Shown one piece after another: positions 29,871 to 38,689 of a stretch of DNA of 64,000 nt. This stretch comes from Paraburkholderia agricolaris. Its GTDB lineage: Bacteria > Pseudomonadota > Gammaproteobacteria > Burkholderiales > Burkholderiaceae. Position numbers and translations under genes: made by a program. The stretch covers positions 124,001 to 188,000 of the forward strand of contig NZ_QPER01000001.1 in NCBI RefSeq assembly GCF_009455635.1, given 5' to 3'. Every line of letters begins with the position of its first letter. The stretch's first letter is position 1. The notes below the pieces were generated by a model. It ran no database searches. It had not been told where the DNA came from and saw nothing but the letters and a program-made list of their open reading frames with translations.

Positions 29871-29975
29871 GTCGATACGCTCAAGCACACGCGTTTCCCG
29901 CGCAGTGGCCGAAACGACTGCGTTCAGTCGACCGAACCGTCGGCGAAGCGTAGAGGCCGTCTTCGCCGGTCCGCG

Positions 29976-30161
29976 CTAAACCAGCGCAGGCAAGCCCTCA
30001 ACCAGCACGACCGCGAACACCACGCCGAGCAGCGCGCCTAGCACCCGCAGCGCGTTGTGACGCAACTCCGTTTTGCAAGGAAGCGCGCCGACAAATAACG
30101 CGCCGGCAAGCGCCATCGGAATGACCAGGATGAAATCGCCAATCGTGAAGTAGGTCGTCAT
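29976..30161 (-). CDS. Small two-helix membrane protein
   Basis: 61 residues: hydrophobic ILVIPMALAGALFVGALP, a short polar loop CKTELRHN, then ALRVLGALLGVVFAVVLVEGL. AAGGAGA lies eight bases before ATG 30161, a near-perfect Shine-Dalgarno, so I take it as real. It resembles short inner-membrane proteins of unknown function; no family assigned. Confidence 0.65.
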   Translation of the reverse strand: MTTYFTIGDFILVIPMALAGALFVGALPCKTELRHNALRVLGALLGVVFAVVLVEGLPALV

Positions 30162-30522
30162 ACCCGTCTCCTTATTTAGTACTGGCGCGGGCAGTGGCTC
30201 TATTTGCTGGAGTCATGGCACTGCCAACGCTCGATTTGAGTATAGGTGACGGTTAGATCAACATAACAACGCTTGCGGCGCTGCAACGCAGTTTTCGCAG
30301 GCTGCAGAACCCAGCGCGGCAAGGGGTGGCACGATTGGCGCGGCGCAGCAAAAACGCCGCAAAAAATGAAGTATTTGCTTACACGAACCTTACTTTTTAA
30401 GCCGATTCGATGCACACCGGATGGCTTTCGCATGGCTCGGGTCTACTTCACGCAAGCTCTTTAAGCGTGGTTCCATGCTGCGTCCGGGTCGGTTTTTCAT
30501 AGGGGCGATCAGCAGCGCTTTC
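30162..30522. other. 361-bp intergenic region between small membrane protein and MFS gene
   Basis: No gene supported. A TATAGG/GGTTAG-containing segment near 30240 could hold the promoter of the small membrane protein on the minus strand. No terminator with a U-tract is evident after the MFS gene. Confidence 0.4.
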
Positions 30523-31812
30523 TCACGCGGCGGTTCGTTCGCGTTGACGCAAACGCGTGGCGGCAACGATGCCGATAACGAGCAGCGCTCCCACCAATCC
30601 AGCGACACCGTTCCAGCCATAACCGGTCCACACATGGCCGCCATAAGAGCCGACGACGCTCGAACCGATGTAGTACGCAAGCAGATATAGCGCCGCTGCT
30701 TGCCCCTTCGCTTCCTTCGCGAGACGTCCGACCCAGCCACTCGCCACCGAATGTCCGGCGAAGAAACCGAACGTCACGCAGGCGATCCCGATTGCAATCG
30801 CCGTGATCGGATGGAGCATGGTGAGGGCGAGTCCGAACGCCATCAGCAGCAAACTGGCGGTCAGCACGCGCGCCCGGCCGAACATGTCGGCCATGCGTCC
30901 CGACCACGGCGAGGCCACCACGCCCGTCAGATACACGACGAAAATCGCGCCGATCTCCGTCTGACTCAACAGATAGGGCGGTGCGAGCAGCCGGTAGCCG
31001 ATGTAGTTGTACAGCGTGACGAAGCTGCCCATCAGCACAAAGCCGAGCAGAAACAGCAGAGGCAGACCAGGCCGCGTGAATTGCTTGAGCAGGGCGGTGC
31101 GATGATGAGCAAAGCCGAGCCCACGACGCGGCACAAAATGGCGCGACGGCGGCAGCAGCGCGCGAAACGCGAGCATGGAGAGAATGCCGAGCACGCCAAT
31201 CGTGCCGATCGCCACGCGCCACGAAAACAGATCCGCGACAACGCCGGTAATCACGCGCCCGGCCATCCCGCCGATCGCGGTGCCGCCGACGTACAGCCCC
31301 ATTGCAAGACCGAGTCCGTCGGGGTGCACTTCTTCTGCGAGGTAGGCCATCGCAACGGCGGGCACGCCGCCGAGCGCGAGGCCTTCGAGCGCGCGCAACA
31401 CGAGCAGTTGATGCCAATGCGGTGCGATCGACACAGCAATCGTCAATAGCGCGGACAGCGTGAGCGACGCGGTCATCAGCTTGTGACGGCTCCAGCCTTC
31501 CGAAACGAAACCGGCCACGAATATCGCGAGCGCGAGCGCGGCTGTGGTCAGCGAGAGCGAGAGACTGCTCTGTGCCGGCGTCACGCCGAATGCGCTCGAG
31601 AACGCGGGCAGCAAGGGTTGCACGCAATACAGCAGCGAGAAGGTGGCGTAACCGGCGAACAGCAGCGCGATGCTGGCGCGCCAATAGGCACGCGTGCCGC
31701 GTTCGAGATAAGGCGTGTTGGAGGGCTCAGGCACGGCGGTGGAGCTGGAAGAAGCAGATGAAACAGGAACAGCCGAAGTAGCAGTCCGGTTGAATTCCGG
31801 CGATGCGGTCAC
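30523..31812 (-). CDS. MFS transporter (YnfM-like drug/metabolite exporter)
   Basis: 429 residues from GTG 31812, which has a strong GAGGAGA at seven bases. A Ser/Thr-rich cytoplasmic N-terminus of about 40 residues precedes twelve predicted helices. TM1 has FAGYATFSLLYCVQPLLPAF, the loop 2-3 motif is GFVSEGWSRHKLM and MAYLAEEVHPDGLGLAMGLYVGGTAIGGMAGR is typical of the YnfM group. Substrate unknown. Single gene. Confidence 0.85.
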   Translation of the reverse strand: MTASPEFNRTATSAVPVSSASSSSTAVPEPSNTPYLERGTRAYWRASIALLFAGYATFSLLYCVQPLLPAFSSAFGVTPAQSSLSLSLTTAALALAIFVAGFVSEGWSRHKLMTASLTLSALLTIAVSIAPHWHQLLVLRALEGLALGGVPAVAMAYLAEEVHPDGLGLAMGLYVGGTAIGGMAGRVITGVVADLFSWRVAIGTIGVLGILSMLAFRALLPPSRHFVPRRGLGFAHHRTALLKQFTRPGLPLLFLLGFVLMGSFVTLYNYIGYRLLAPPYLLSQTEIGAIFVVYLTGVVASPWSGRMADMFGRARVLTASLLLMAFGLALTMLHPITAIAIGIACVTFGFFAGHSVASGWVGRLAKEAKGQAAALYLLAYYIGSSVVGSYGGHVWTGYGWNGVAGLVGALLVIGIVAATRLRQRERTAA

Positions 31813-32240
31813 GAAACAATCTCCTCGGGGAACGCAAAGTACACAAAGGAGTTAAGGATACGCTGAAAAAGCTGTGCGGGTGTGCGCCGTGCGACGACCC
31901 TGCACGTGAATATTCGCGCTTCGCGATGACGACATCAGTGACGGCATGATTTTGAAATATCGCCCCGGCAGGGTTTATGATGGCCTCATTACGACGCGTG
32001 ACACCCAGAGCATCGGTCCGGCGCGCCGTAATGGGAATAGGGCGAAACGACGGGTAAACAGCCTCGAGTTCGCGCTTTCCATGGCCCCGCAAAACGGGAA
32101 CAATGACTCAAACCTCTCACGCGTCTTACGCGCAGCAGATTGGGTGCGTACGCAACGTTATTGGCGAAGCGGCGCTTTTATCATCACCTTGACCGGCGAG
32201 GAAACCATAAAGCCGGCTATGGGAGAAACGGGGAAACATC
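31813..32240. other. 428-bp intergenic region between MFS gene and small ORF
   Basis: It contains the MFS promoter (minus strand) and the promoter of the 70-residue gene (plus strand). Long open frames across it are arginine/proline-rich and lack start signals, so I do not call a gene. Confidence 0.4.
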
Positions 32241-32453
32241 ATGCAAATCGGTTCCATTGTCCGATCGGTGCATATCGCCGTGCCGCAAGGCGCACGCGGG
32301 ATCGTCATGCGCATTCTCGGCGACATGGCAATGGTGGCCTGGTATGCCGGCGAGCCCGGCACGTCAGAGCATCTGAATACTGAACCCTTTTTCCTCGAAG
32401 ACTTGATCGATACGGGCGAGCAGGTGCGTCCGGCGAGCGCGCAGGTGCATTGA
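32241..32453 (+). CDS. Small conserved-looking hypothetical protein
   Basis: 70 residues, mixed and hydrophilic: MQIGSIVRSVHIAVPQGARG, then IVMRILGDMAMVAWYAGEPG. GGAG and GGGGAAA lie upstream of the ATG at usable spacing, and composition is protein-like rather than Arg-rich. The first 45 residues suggest a small beta-rich fold. No family recognised; monocistronic upstream of srkA. Confidence 0.55.
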   Translation: MQIGSIVRSVHIAVPQGARGIVMRILGDMAMVAWYAGEPGTSEHLNTEPFFLEDLIDTGEQVRPASAQVH

Positions 32454-32578
32454 GACTGGTTGGTTTGAGTTCGATTCATATCGTTGCCATGCCGTAGTCA
32501 TGTCGTTGCAGCAGGCAGTCAACCGCAAGGTGCGCCGACACCCTCGTCTTTGACGGCGGCGCGGCGCACAATGCGGAG

Positions 32579-33607
32579 ATGAACGACGACAATCTCGACT
32601 CGCAGGACGGCGCCGATAGCGCCGTCCCTTTCGCCCGGCTCAAGCCGGAAATCGTGCTCGACGCGCTCGACAGCGTGCTCAGCAGCGTCGGTGTGTACAC
32701 CGACGGCCGCATGCTCCCGCTCAACAGCTACGAAAACCGCGTGTACCAGGTGGGCGTGGAAGACGGTCCGCCGGTGGTCGCCAAGTTCTATCGTCCCGAG
32801 CGTTGGACTGACGCCGCCATTCTCGAAGAGCACGCTTTTGTCGCCGATCTCGCCGCGCGCGAGATTCCGGCGGTGCCCGCGCGTGTTTTCGAAGGCCGTA
32901 CGTTGCATACCTTCGACGGTTTCCGGTTCTCGATCTTCGAACGCCGTGGCGGCCGCGCGCCCGATCTGGACCGGCGCGACACGCTCGAGTGGTTAGGGCG
33001 TTTTATCGGCCGCATTCATGCGGTCGGGCAGACACAGAACTACACTGAACGTCCCACGCTCGACATCAACACGTTCGGCTACGAGCCGCGCGATTTCCTG
33101 CTGTCGCACCGCTTCGTGCCTGACGATGTGCGGCCCGCTTGGGAAACCGTGGTGAATCTCGCGCTTGAAGGCGTTGAACGCGCCTTCGAACGTGCTGGCG
33201 ATATTCGCATGTTGCGAATGCACGGCGATTGTCATCCGAGCAATGTATTGTGGACCGACGCGGGCCCGCATTTCGTCGACTTCGACGACAGCCGCATGGG
33301 TCCGGCGGTGCAGGATTTGTGGCTGCTGCTGCCGGGTGAACGTGTCGAGGCTTCGCGGGCGTTGGCGGATCTGCTCGCCGGCTACGAAGACTTCTGCGAT
33401 TTTGAGCCGCGCGAACTCTATCTTGTCGAAGCATTGCGCACGCTGCGGCTGATTCATTATCAGGCGTGGCTCGCGCGCCGCTGGGACGACCCGGCCTTTC
33501 CGGCGGCGTTTCCGTGGTTCAACACGCAGCGGTATTGGGAAGACCGCATTCTCGAACTGCGCGAGCAGCTCGGCGCGATGCAGGAAGGGCCGCTCTGGCC
33601 GGTTTGA
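32579..33607 (+). CDS. srkA: Stress response serine/threonine kinase SrkA (YihE/RdoA)
   Basis: A 342-residue choline-kinase-fold protein kinase. The N-lobe has SYENRVYQVG and VVAKFYRPERW with the ATP-binding Lys; the catalytic loop MHGDCHPSNVLW places Asp217 and Asn222; VDFDDSRMGP supplies metal-binding Asp234/Asp236. GEDGP-type and RRGGRAPDLDRRDTL segments match SrkA. In E. coli SrkA protects against stress-induced death. Stop is 12 bases from the end of the convergent DUF3857 gene. Confidence 0.9.
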   Translation: MNDDNLDSQDGADSAVPFARLKPEIVLDALDSVLSSVGVYTDGRMLPLNSYENRVYQVGVEDGPPVVAKFYRPERWTDAAILEEHAFVADLAAREIPAVPARVFEGRTLHTFDGFRFSIFERRGGRAPDLDRRDTLEWLGRFIGRIHAVGQTQNYTERPTLDINTFGYEPRDFLLSHRFVPDDVRPAWETVVNLALEGVERAFERAGDIRMLRMHGDCHPSNVLWTDAGPHFVDFDDSRMGPAVQDLWLLLPGERVEASRALADLLAGYEDFCDFEPRELYLVEALRTLRLIHYQAWLARRWDDPAFPAAFPWFNTQRYWEDRILELREQLGAMQEGPLWPV

Positions 33608-33619
33608 GCGTTGGCGTTT

Positions 33620-35521
33620 CTACGGCGCCTGTGACGCCACGCTCGACGATTCCACTAGCGTCGATTTGACGATCACTTCGGCGCGCACGTCGCGCCCGAT
33701 TGCTTCGATCGCGGGGCGCATCTTCGCGAAGTCGTCGGGCGTGCAGACGTCGCTGTCGAAATGCGTGGTGCCGTCGCGCGCCATCGTCACCACGTTGCTC
33801 AGCGGATCGAACGTGTACTGCGATTGAAAATCGACGTAGCGGTCTTGAGTTCGTTTTGCTTCCGGCATGTCGAGCACGTGGAAATTCGCCGGCAATTCAA
33901 TGCGCGCGCGTTCATGCAACGCCAGGTTATGACAGACGAACGGCTGGGTGCGCTGCCGTTCGCCAAGCCAGTAGCGCGTATCCGCGTCCAGGCCGCCGGC
34001 CAGACTCGTCAGCGCCGGAATCGATGCCGCCGCGCCCGGCACCACGAGACTTTCGAGCGTGCCTTTCATCGTGATCGTCAACGGGCCGTCGGCTACGCTG
34101 AGATCGTTGGTGGTCAGCGTAGCCGTGCCGCGCAGGTTCGCGCTGCGCAGTTCCGCCTGGATCGATTCCTCACGTTGCGCGGGCGTCTGCGCGCGCAACA
34201 TCGCGCGTGCCTGTTCGGCGGTGGCGCCCGATGCCTCCAGCCGGTACGTGAAGCTTGCCGAGCCATCGGGCTCGACCTTGATCGACAGGTCGGTGCTGCG
34301 CGTTGTCAATTCGGTGGCCGGCGTTTGCGCAACGACTCCCTGATTGACGAGGACGGTAGGCCGGTTCATATCGGACCACGGCAGAAAACCGAATTCGACA
34401 TTCGACGCCGTCGAGTCGGCGTATTGCTGCAGATCGGGCAGCCATGTGATGGCGTGATTAATGACGCCGTAGCCCGGCACGCTGGGCAGCGTATAGATCG
34501 AACCGCTGCTGATCAGCGCCGGCTCGTTGTGAACGCCGACTGCGTCGAGCAGCGCGCCGTATAACGCCACATGATCCTTGCAGTCGCCATAGCGGTTCGC
34601 GAGGATCGCGCTTGCGCTGTGCGGCACCACTGAACCGCGTCCGACATAGATCGCCACGTAGCGGACGTTGCGGCGCACCCAGTCGTACAGTGTCTTGGCT
34701 TTGTCGCGCGGGGTGTGGTCGTGCGCGGTGAGGTTTTGCGCGAGACGCGTGACGGTGACGTCGGCCGTGGTTGGGTCGGCGGAGGACGCCTTGTAGCTGG
34801 CGGCGAACGTGGCGTAGTCCGGAAAGGTCGAGACCATCAACCGGTCGCCATACGATACGTACGCGATCGAGCCGCGCTCGAGCCGGCTGAAATGCGCCTT
34901 GTCGTAACGATATTCGTAGCGTGTACGGCCCTCGCGCGTGACCGGCTGCAGAACCGTGAAGCCACGCGCATCGGCATAAAGCGGCTTGTTGGCGGGCAGG
35001 TCGTAGATGAGGCGGAAGTTCCGCGTCGGCACGAGATCGGGCGGCGTGAAGTCGCTGAACTCGCCTGGCACGAGTGGCTGCTTCTGCGTTTTGCGATAGG
35101 TGAGGTGCACGCGCGCGCCGGGTTCGACGGCGGGGAACACGATCACCTTTTCCTGGATGTCCTGAAACATCGGCGCATTGAATGAACGCGCTTCCTGCAC
35201 GTCGCGAATCTGGTCGGGTTGCACGTCGTGACGCACGCCGTCGGCGGTGATCGTGTACGCCTCGAGGATCTGCACGTCGGCCATATTCCGGTTGAACCAG
35301 ACGTACTGCTGCGCCACCCGCGCGACACCTGCTTCGCTGTTCACGCGCAGCGTCATCGAATCGAGCTTGGAGAAGGAGCCGTCGGCGTTGACCGTGAAGG
35401 TCTGCGTTTCGCCCTCGTTGGTGTAGGGATCGTCCAGCCTGGCAGTGATGCTCGCGTTCGCGGCGTGAGCGCACGCAAGCCAGCCGAGAGACGCAAGATA
35501 GACCCAGGAGACGAGGCGCAT
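33620..35521 (-). CDS. Secreted DUF3857 / transglutaminase-like protein
   Basis: 633 residues. An N-terminal signal peptide (SWVYLASLGWLACAHAANA) is followed by a DUF3857 beta domain (about 30-230) and a transglutaminase-like core: Cys in ANRYGDCKDHVALYG, His in VINHAITWLPD and a following Asp give the papain-like triad. The C-terminal 200 residues are beta-rich. Such proteins are periplasmic; substrate is unknown. ATG 35521 begins the signal peptide. Confidence 0.85.
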   Translation of the reverse strand: MRLVSWVYLASLGWLACAHAANASITARLDDPYTNEGETQTFTVNADGSFSKLDSMTLRVNSEAGVARVAQQYVWFNRNMADVQILEAYTITADGVRHDVQPDQIRDVQEARSFNAPMFQDIQEKVIVFPAVEPGARVHLTYRKTQKQPLVPGEFSDFTPPDLVPTRNFRLIYDLPANKPLYADARGFTVLQPVTREGRTRYEYRYDKAHFSRLERGSIAYVSYGDRLMVSTFPDYATFAASYKASSADPTTADVTVTRLAQNLTAHDHTPRDKAKTLYDWVRRNVRYVAIYVGRGSVVPHSASAILANRYGDCKDHVALYGALLDAVGVHNEPALISSGSIYTLPSVPGYGVINHAITWLPDLQQYADSTASNVEFGFLPWSDMNRPTVLVNQGVVAQTPATELTTRSTDLSIKVEPDGSASFTYRLEASGATAEQARAMLRAQTPAQREESIQAELRSANLRGTATLTTNDLSVADGPLTITMKGTLESLVVPGAAASIPALTSLAGGLDADTRYWLGERQRTQPFVCHNLALHERARIELPANFHVLDMPEAKRTQDRYVDFQSQYTFDPLSNVVTMARDGTTHFDSDVCTPDDFAKMRPAIEAIGRDVRAEVIVKSTLVESSSVASQAP

Positions 35522-35851
35522 GGCAGGCAGGTATCCGGACGGTGACGGGATCGCTGCCTAGAGTCGGGTTGCGAGGCCCGGATGTCAAGCGGATGCCGCG
35601 CATTGCGATTGAGCAAATGCTCCAATTATGTAATGATATCCATTCTCAATTGAAAGGCGTCGCCAGCTTTCTGTCACATTTCTCCTCCTCTGTGACTGCC
35701 AGCCAGCCTCTCAGCCGGACGACCTGGACCGCAAGCCGGGTTTGTCCGGCCCCTCCTTTCAAACTTTTCTTTACCGCTGATGTGAGTGAGCGCCTTGTCG
35801 TTGCGCGTCGCCGTCGGTGAGGGTTTAACTTGCTGCGCCTGGAGCCTGGAT
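35522..35851. other. 330-bp divergent promoter region between DUF3857 and PepSY-TM genes
   Basis: AT-richer than its surroundings around 35610-35700. It carries the Fur-like dyad listed separately. No gene is supported in it. Confidence 0.5.
35634..35648 (+). promoter_or_regulatory. Candidate Fur-binding site
   Basis: TGATATCCATTCTCA at 35634-35648 matches the Fur 7-1-7 dyad TGATAATnATTATCA at 11 of 14 defined positions, and flanking AA/ATT extend it. It lies about 200 bases upstream of the PepSY-TM gene and 113 bases upstream of the divergent DUF3857 gene. Confidence 0.5.
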
Positions 35852-36592
35852 GTGAACGCGCCTGATTCGATCGATATGAAACCTGCTGTTGGCGGGGGCA
35901 CGCAATACACGGCTCATAAGCCGGAGCGGGGTCATCATCTGATGGACGATGCCGAGCAGGCGGCGCGGCGTCAGCGTTCGCGGCGGGCGAATTTCATCAA
36001 GTGGTTGCGCAAGGTGCACGGCTGGGTGGGTTTGTGGGGTGCGGTGTTGGGGTTGTTGTTTGGGGCTACGGGTTTTTTGCTGAACCATCGGGCGGGGCCG
36101 TTGAAGGTGTCGTCGGGTGAGCCGCAGGTTGAGGAGATGCAGATTCCTGTGCCGCAGAAAAAGCTGGGTTCGCCGATGGAGATGGCGAAGTGGCTCAAGG
36201 GCGAGTTGAAAATCGACGGTAAGCCGGGGCGGATGAAGCGTGAGCCGGCGCATCCGGTGGCGTGGGGCGATCGCAGCACGATGCAGCCCGAGTTCTGGCA
36301 GGTCGGGATTTTTGGGCCTACTCAGAATGTGCAGGCCGAGTATTGGGTGGGGAATGGGTTTGTTGCGGTGAAACGTACGCAGAACTCGTTTCTCACTACG
36401 ATGAATAATTTGCACCGTGGCGTGGGGTTGAGTGTTGGGTGGGTTTTGTTGATCGACACGATCGCGGGTGGGATGATTTTGCTTTCTTTGACTGGCGTTT
36501 TGTTGTGGACTGAATTGAATAAGCGGCGTGTTGTGGGGGTGGTGTTGGTGGGTGGGTCGGTGGTTGCTGCTGTGGTTTGCGGATTGCTATAA
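35852..36592 (+). CDS. PepSY-associated transmembrane protein
   Basis: 246 residues from GTG 35852, chosen for GGAG at 35841-35844. After a hydrophilic N-terminus come the TM helix RKVHGWVGLWGAVLGLLFGATGFLLNHR (His in the first turn), a periplasmic domain with EFWQVGIFGPTQNVQAEYWVG, a second helix pair from MNNLHRGVGLSVGWVLLIDTIAGGMILLSLTGVLLW, and a last TM at the C-terminus. PepSY-TM proteins often accompany siderophore uptake as ferric reductases; the Fur-like site fits, but no TonB receptor is here. Codons are strongly G/T-ending, more so towards the 3' end. Confidence 0.78.
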   Translation: MNAPDSIDMKPAVGGGTQYTAHKPERGHHLMDDAEQAARRQRSRRANFIKWLRKVHGWVGLWGAVLGLLFGATGFLLNHRAGPLKVSSGEPQVEEMQIPVPQKKLGSPMEMAKWLKGELKIDGKPGRMKREPAHPVAWGDRSTMQPEFWQVGIFGPTQNVQAEYWVGNGFVAVKRTQNSFLTTMNNLHRGVGLSVGWVLLIDTIAGGMILLSLTGVLLWTELNKRRVVGVVLVGGSVVAAVVCGLL

Positions 36593-36645
36593 GGGTTGTT
36601 TTTTTGCCTGTTCGGCGGTTTTGTTTGGTTGTGCTTGTGTGGTTT

Positions 36646-36721
36646 TTGGCCTTTCCTTGAATTGTTAGTGGTCTATTAGCGTTGCCCCTGTGCGGGGCGG
36701 CACCTACTTCTCTTTGCCGCC
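36646..36721 (+). repeat. Dispersed palindromic intergenic repeat, copy 1
   Basis: Core words TTGGCCTTTCCTTG, GTTAGTGGTCTATTAGCG, TTGCCCCTGTGCGGGGC and CACCTACTTCTCTTTGC. The same words in the same order recur at 38766-38838, 46698-46770 and 48431-48503. The CTTTGC end pairs with an inverted GCAAAG arm that follows. Confidence 0.9.
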
Positions 36722-37102
36722 GCAAAGAGAAGTAGGCAAGAGAAAGCGGCTCAAACCGCTAATTCTTAAGCGGGTCCCCCGCACAGTAGCGGTAGTGGTG
36801 CATCTGGAATCCGTCGCCTCGCGCATTCGGCGCTCGTGACAAGGCAGTCATACCTCCGGCGGTGCTATGCGCGCCGATACCCGGTTCCAAAAAACCATCA
36901 GTTATGCAAAGCGTCGGCCAGGTTTACCAAGCAGACCCGTCCGCGACGCACGTAGTGCGGAGTGGGAGCTGATGAGCGCTTTGTCGCTAACGCGGAGTGT
37001 GCGGGAACACAGATTCCAGATGCACCACTACCCCCTCCAAGCCAGGGGACCCGCTTAAGAATTAGCGGTTTGAGCCGCTTTCTTTTGCCTACTTTTCTTT
37101 GC
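36722..37102. repeat. MITE-like element: about 90-bp inverted arms around a 200-bp core
   Basis: The left arm 36722-36811 and right arm 37012-37102 are inverted copies. Shared blocks are GCAAAG-x-AAGTAGGCAA, AGAAAGCGGCTCAAACCG, CTAATTCTTAAGCGGGTCCC and GGTAGTGGTGCATCTGGAAT; a 12-base stretch between blocks differs. The core 36812-37011 is unique within the window. No transposase is encoded. The right end runs into the palindrome that holds IS copy 1. Confidence 0.8.
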
Positions 37103-37142
37103 GGCAGGCCGGTGTGTGTCAAGGTAGTTGTCGCGTGAACCG

Positions 37143-38165
37143 TTACGCTGCCTGCCTGTACATTTGGGCCGAGGCCGAGGTTCGTTCCGGATTCAGATAG
37201 ACCGCGTCTGCCAGATGCCAGTTCCGGATAGCTCCTGACCAGCGCGCCGGGTTTCGCATGCGTGCGCTCCGGTACAGCGCTCGCCGTCGGGCCAGCAGGT
37301 CACTGGCTTCGCCCCGGTGACGTTGGCCCGGGCTGACATACTTCAGACCGCTGTGACAGTGCTCTTCGTTGTACCACTGCACGAAGCGCTGCACCCATTG
37401 CCGAGCCGCCTCCAGCGTGTCGAACGGCTGCTCTGGCCACAACGGACAGTACTTCGCCGTTCGGAACAGCGATTCGGCAAAAGCGTTGTCGTTGCTCACA
37501 CGCGGCCGGCTGAACGAAGGCTGCACACCCAGATCGATCATCGCCGCGCGCATGGTGGCGCCTTTCATTGCACTGCCGTTATCAGAGTGCAGCACCAGCG
37601 GACGCCCGGCGACGCCTTCACGCAGACACCCCTTGGCCAGCAGCACGCTCGCGTGCTCGGCCGACTCCTGCTCCCAGACCTCGTTCATCACCAGCTTGCG
37701 GCTGTAGATGTCCTTCATCATGTACCAGTAGAAGTACCGGCCCCTTACCGTGGTCGGCATCCAGGTGATATCCCAGCACCACACCTGATTCGGACCATCG
37801 GCACAATGCGTCGTGAGCGTGCGTCGTTGCGGGGCACGCGCGCGGCCCCGGCGCTGGCCCTGTCCTGCCGCTTTCAGCACCCGGTAGAACGTCGATTCGG
37901 AAGCCAGATAAACCCCCTCATCGGCCAGTTTCGGCACGATCTGGTGCGGCGTCAGGCTCGCGTAGCCCGGGCGGTTGGCCGCATCGAGTACGGCCTGCCG
38001 CTCGGCTTCACTCAGCCTGTTGGGCGGCGCTGCACGCTTCACCTGAGTGCGCCCGTCATGCGGCAACAGGCGCCAGCGCTGGACACTGCGTATGCTGAGC
38101 CCCAACTGCTCGCATGCTCGCGAGCGGCATGCCCCTTGCCGTACGGCTTCATCGATCAACTGCAT
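37143..38165 (-). CDS. IS3-family transposase OrfB (DDE integrase), copy 1
   Basis: 340 residues if started at its own ATG; normally made as an OrfAB fusion by frameshift. N-terminal HTH (CRSRACEQLGLSIRSVQRW), then the rve integrase core with DDE residues in CWDITWMPT (Asp), LHSDNGSAMKG (Asp) and NDNAFAESLFRTAKY (Glu). Differs from copy 2 by Ala instead of Val in DTLEAARQW. Appears intact. Confidence 0.93.
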   Translation of the reverse strand: MQLIDEAVRQGACRSRACEQLGLSIRSVQRWRLLPHDGRTQVKRAAPPNRLSEAERQAVLDAANRPGYASLTPHQIVPKLADEGVYLASESTFYRVLKAAGQGQRRGRARAPQRRTLTTHCADGPNQVWCWDITWMPTTVRGRYFYWYMMKDIYSRKLVMNEVWEQESAEHASVLLAKGCLREGVAGRPLVLHSDNGSAMKGATMRAAMIDLGVQPSFSRPRVSNDNAFAESLFRTAKYCPLWPEQPFDTLEAARQWVQRFVQWYNEEHCHSGLKYVSPGQRHRGEASDLLARRRALYRSARMRNPARWSGAIRNWHLADAVYLNPERTSASAQMYRQAA

Positions 38166-38191
38166 GGCTTCATCGCGATCCGGGCTGCTGA

Positions 38192-38689
38192 TCAGTCTTC
38201 CTCTTCCTTGCCCCAGATCGCGTCGGCTTTTTTTCGCAGGTTCAGCAACGCCGCCGCCTCCGCACGGGCCGCATCGCTGCGCTTGAGCTGGCGCTCCAGT
38301 TCACGGATGCGCTTCTGGTGAGCCTTCACTTCCTTGCGCTGGGCAGCCGTGAGTTTCGCCTCCGGCACGTTGGCCTGCTCGCACGCCTGACGCCACTGCC
38401 GGATCTGCTCCGGATAAATGCCCTTGCTACGGCAGTATTCTGAGGTCTCCACCTCGTTCAGCGATGCCGTCTCCAGCACCACCCTGAACTTGTCGGCGCT
38501 CGACCATTGATCGCTTGTCTTGCCATTGCCCGGCATGAATCCCCCAGCCTGTCTCGCGCTCTGCCGCCAGGCACGCAGTGTCACCGTCGTGATGCCCGTC
38601 GCCCCTGCCAGCTCGATGACCGCACGATTGAACGGCGGCATCATCTGTTTGACTACCCATTCCCGCGTCTCTGCTGAATAGCGTCTCAT
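38192..38689 (-). CDS. IS3-family transposase OrfA, copy 1
   Basis: 165 residues: HTH of the IS3 OrfA type (VIELAGATGITTVTLRAWRQ), a second HTH (NEVETSEYCRSKGIYPEQIRQW), and a C-terminal leucine-zipper-like coiled coil (RIRELERQLKRSDAARAEAAALL). A seven-A run (T run at 38228-38234 on the plus strand) near its end is the probable -1 frameshift site for OrfAB. Confidence 0.92.
   Translation of the reverse strand: MRRYSAETREWVVKQMMPPFNRAVIELAGATGITTVTLRAWRQSARQAGGFMPGNGKTSDQWSSADKFRVVLETASLNEVETSEYCRSKGIYPEQIRQWRQACEQANVPEAKLTAAQRKEVKAHQKRIRELERQLKRSDAARAEAAALLNLRKKADAIWGKEEED

Larger units (their letters stand above)
36593..37116. other. 524-bp non-coding region: G+T-rich tail, dispersed repeat and inverted-repeat element
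   Basis: The first 60 bases are about 83% G+T on the plus strand by hand count. A dispersed repeat (36646-36721) and a long inverted-repeat element (36722-37102) follow, then the IS copy. A short frame in the core of the element is not supported as a gene. Confidence 0.6.

Noticed and set aside
31946..32383. 145-residue frame upstream of and overlapping the 70-residue gene
   Set aside because: Arg-rich, no start signal; the smaller gene in another frame has better composition and Shine-Dalgarno.
36867..37058. 63-residue frame in the core of the inverted-repeat element
   Set aside because: Low-quality composition, no Shine-Dalgarno, and it runs into the right arm; likely a frame created by the repeat.
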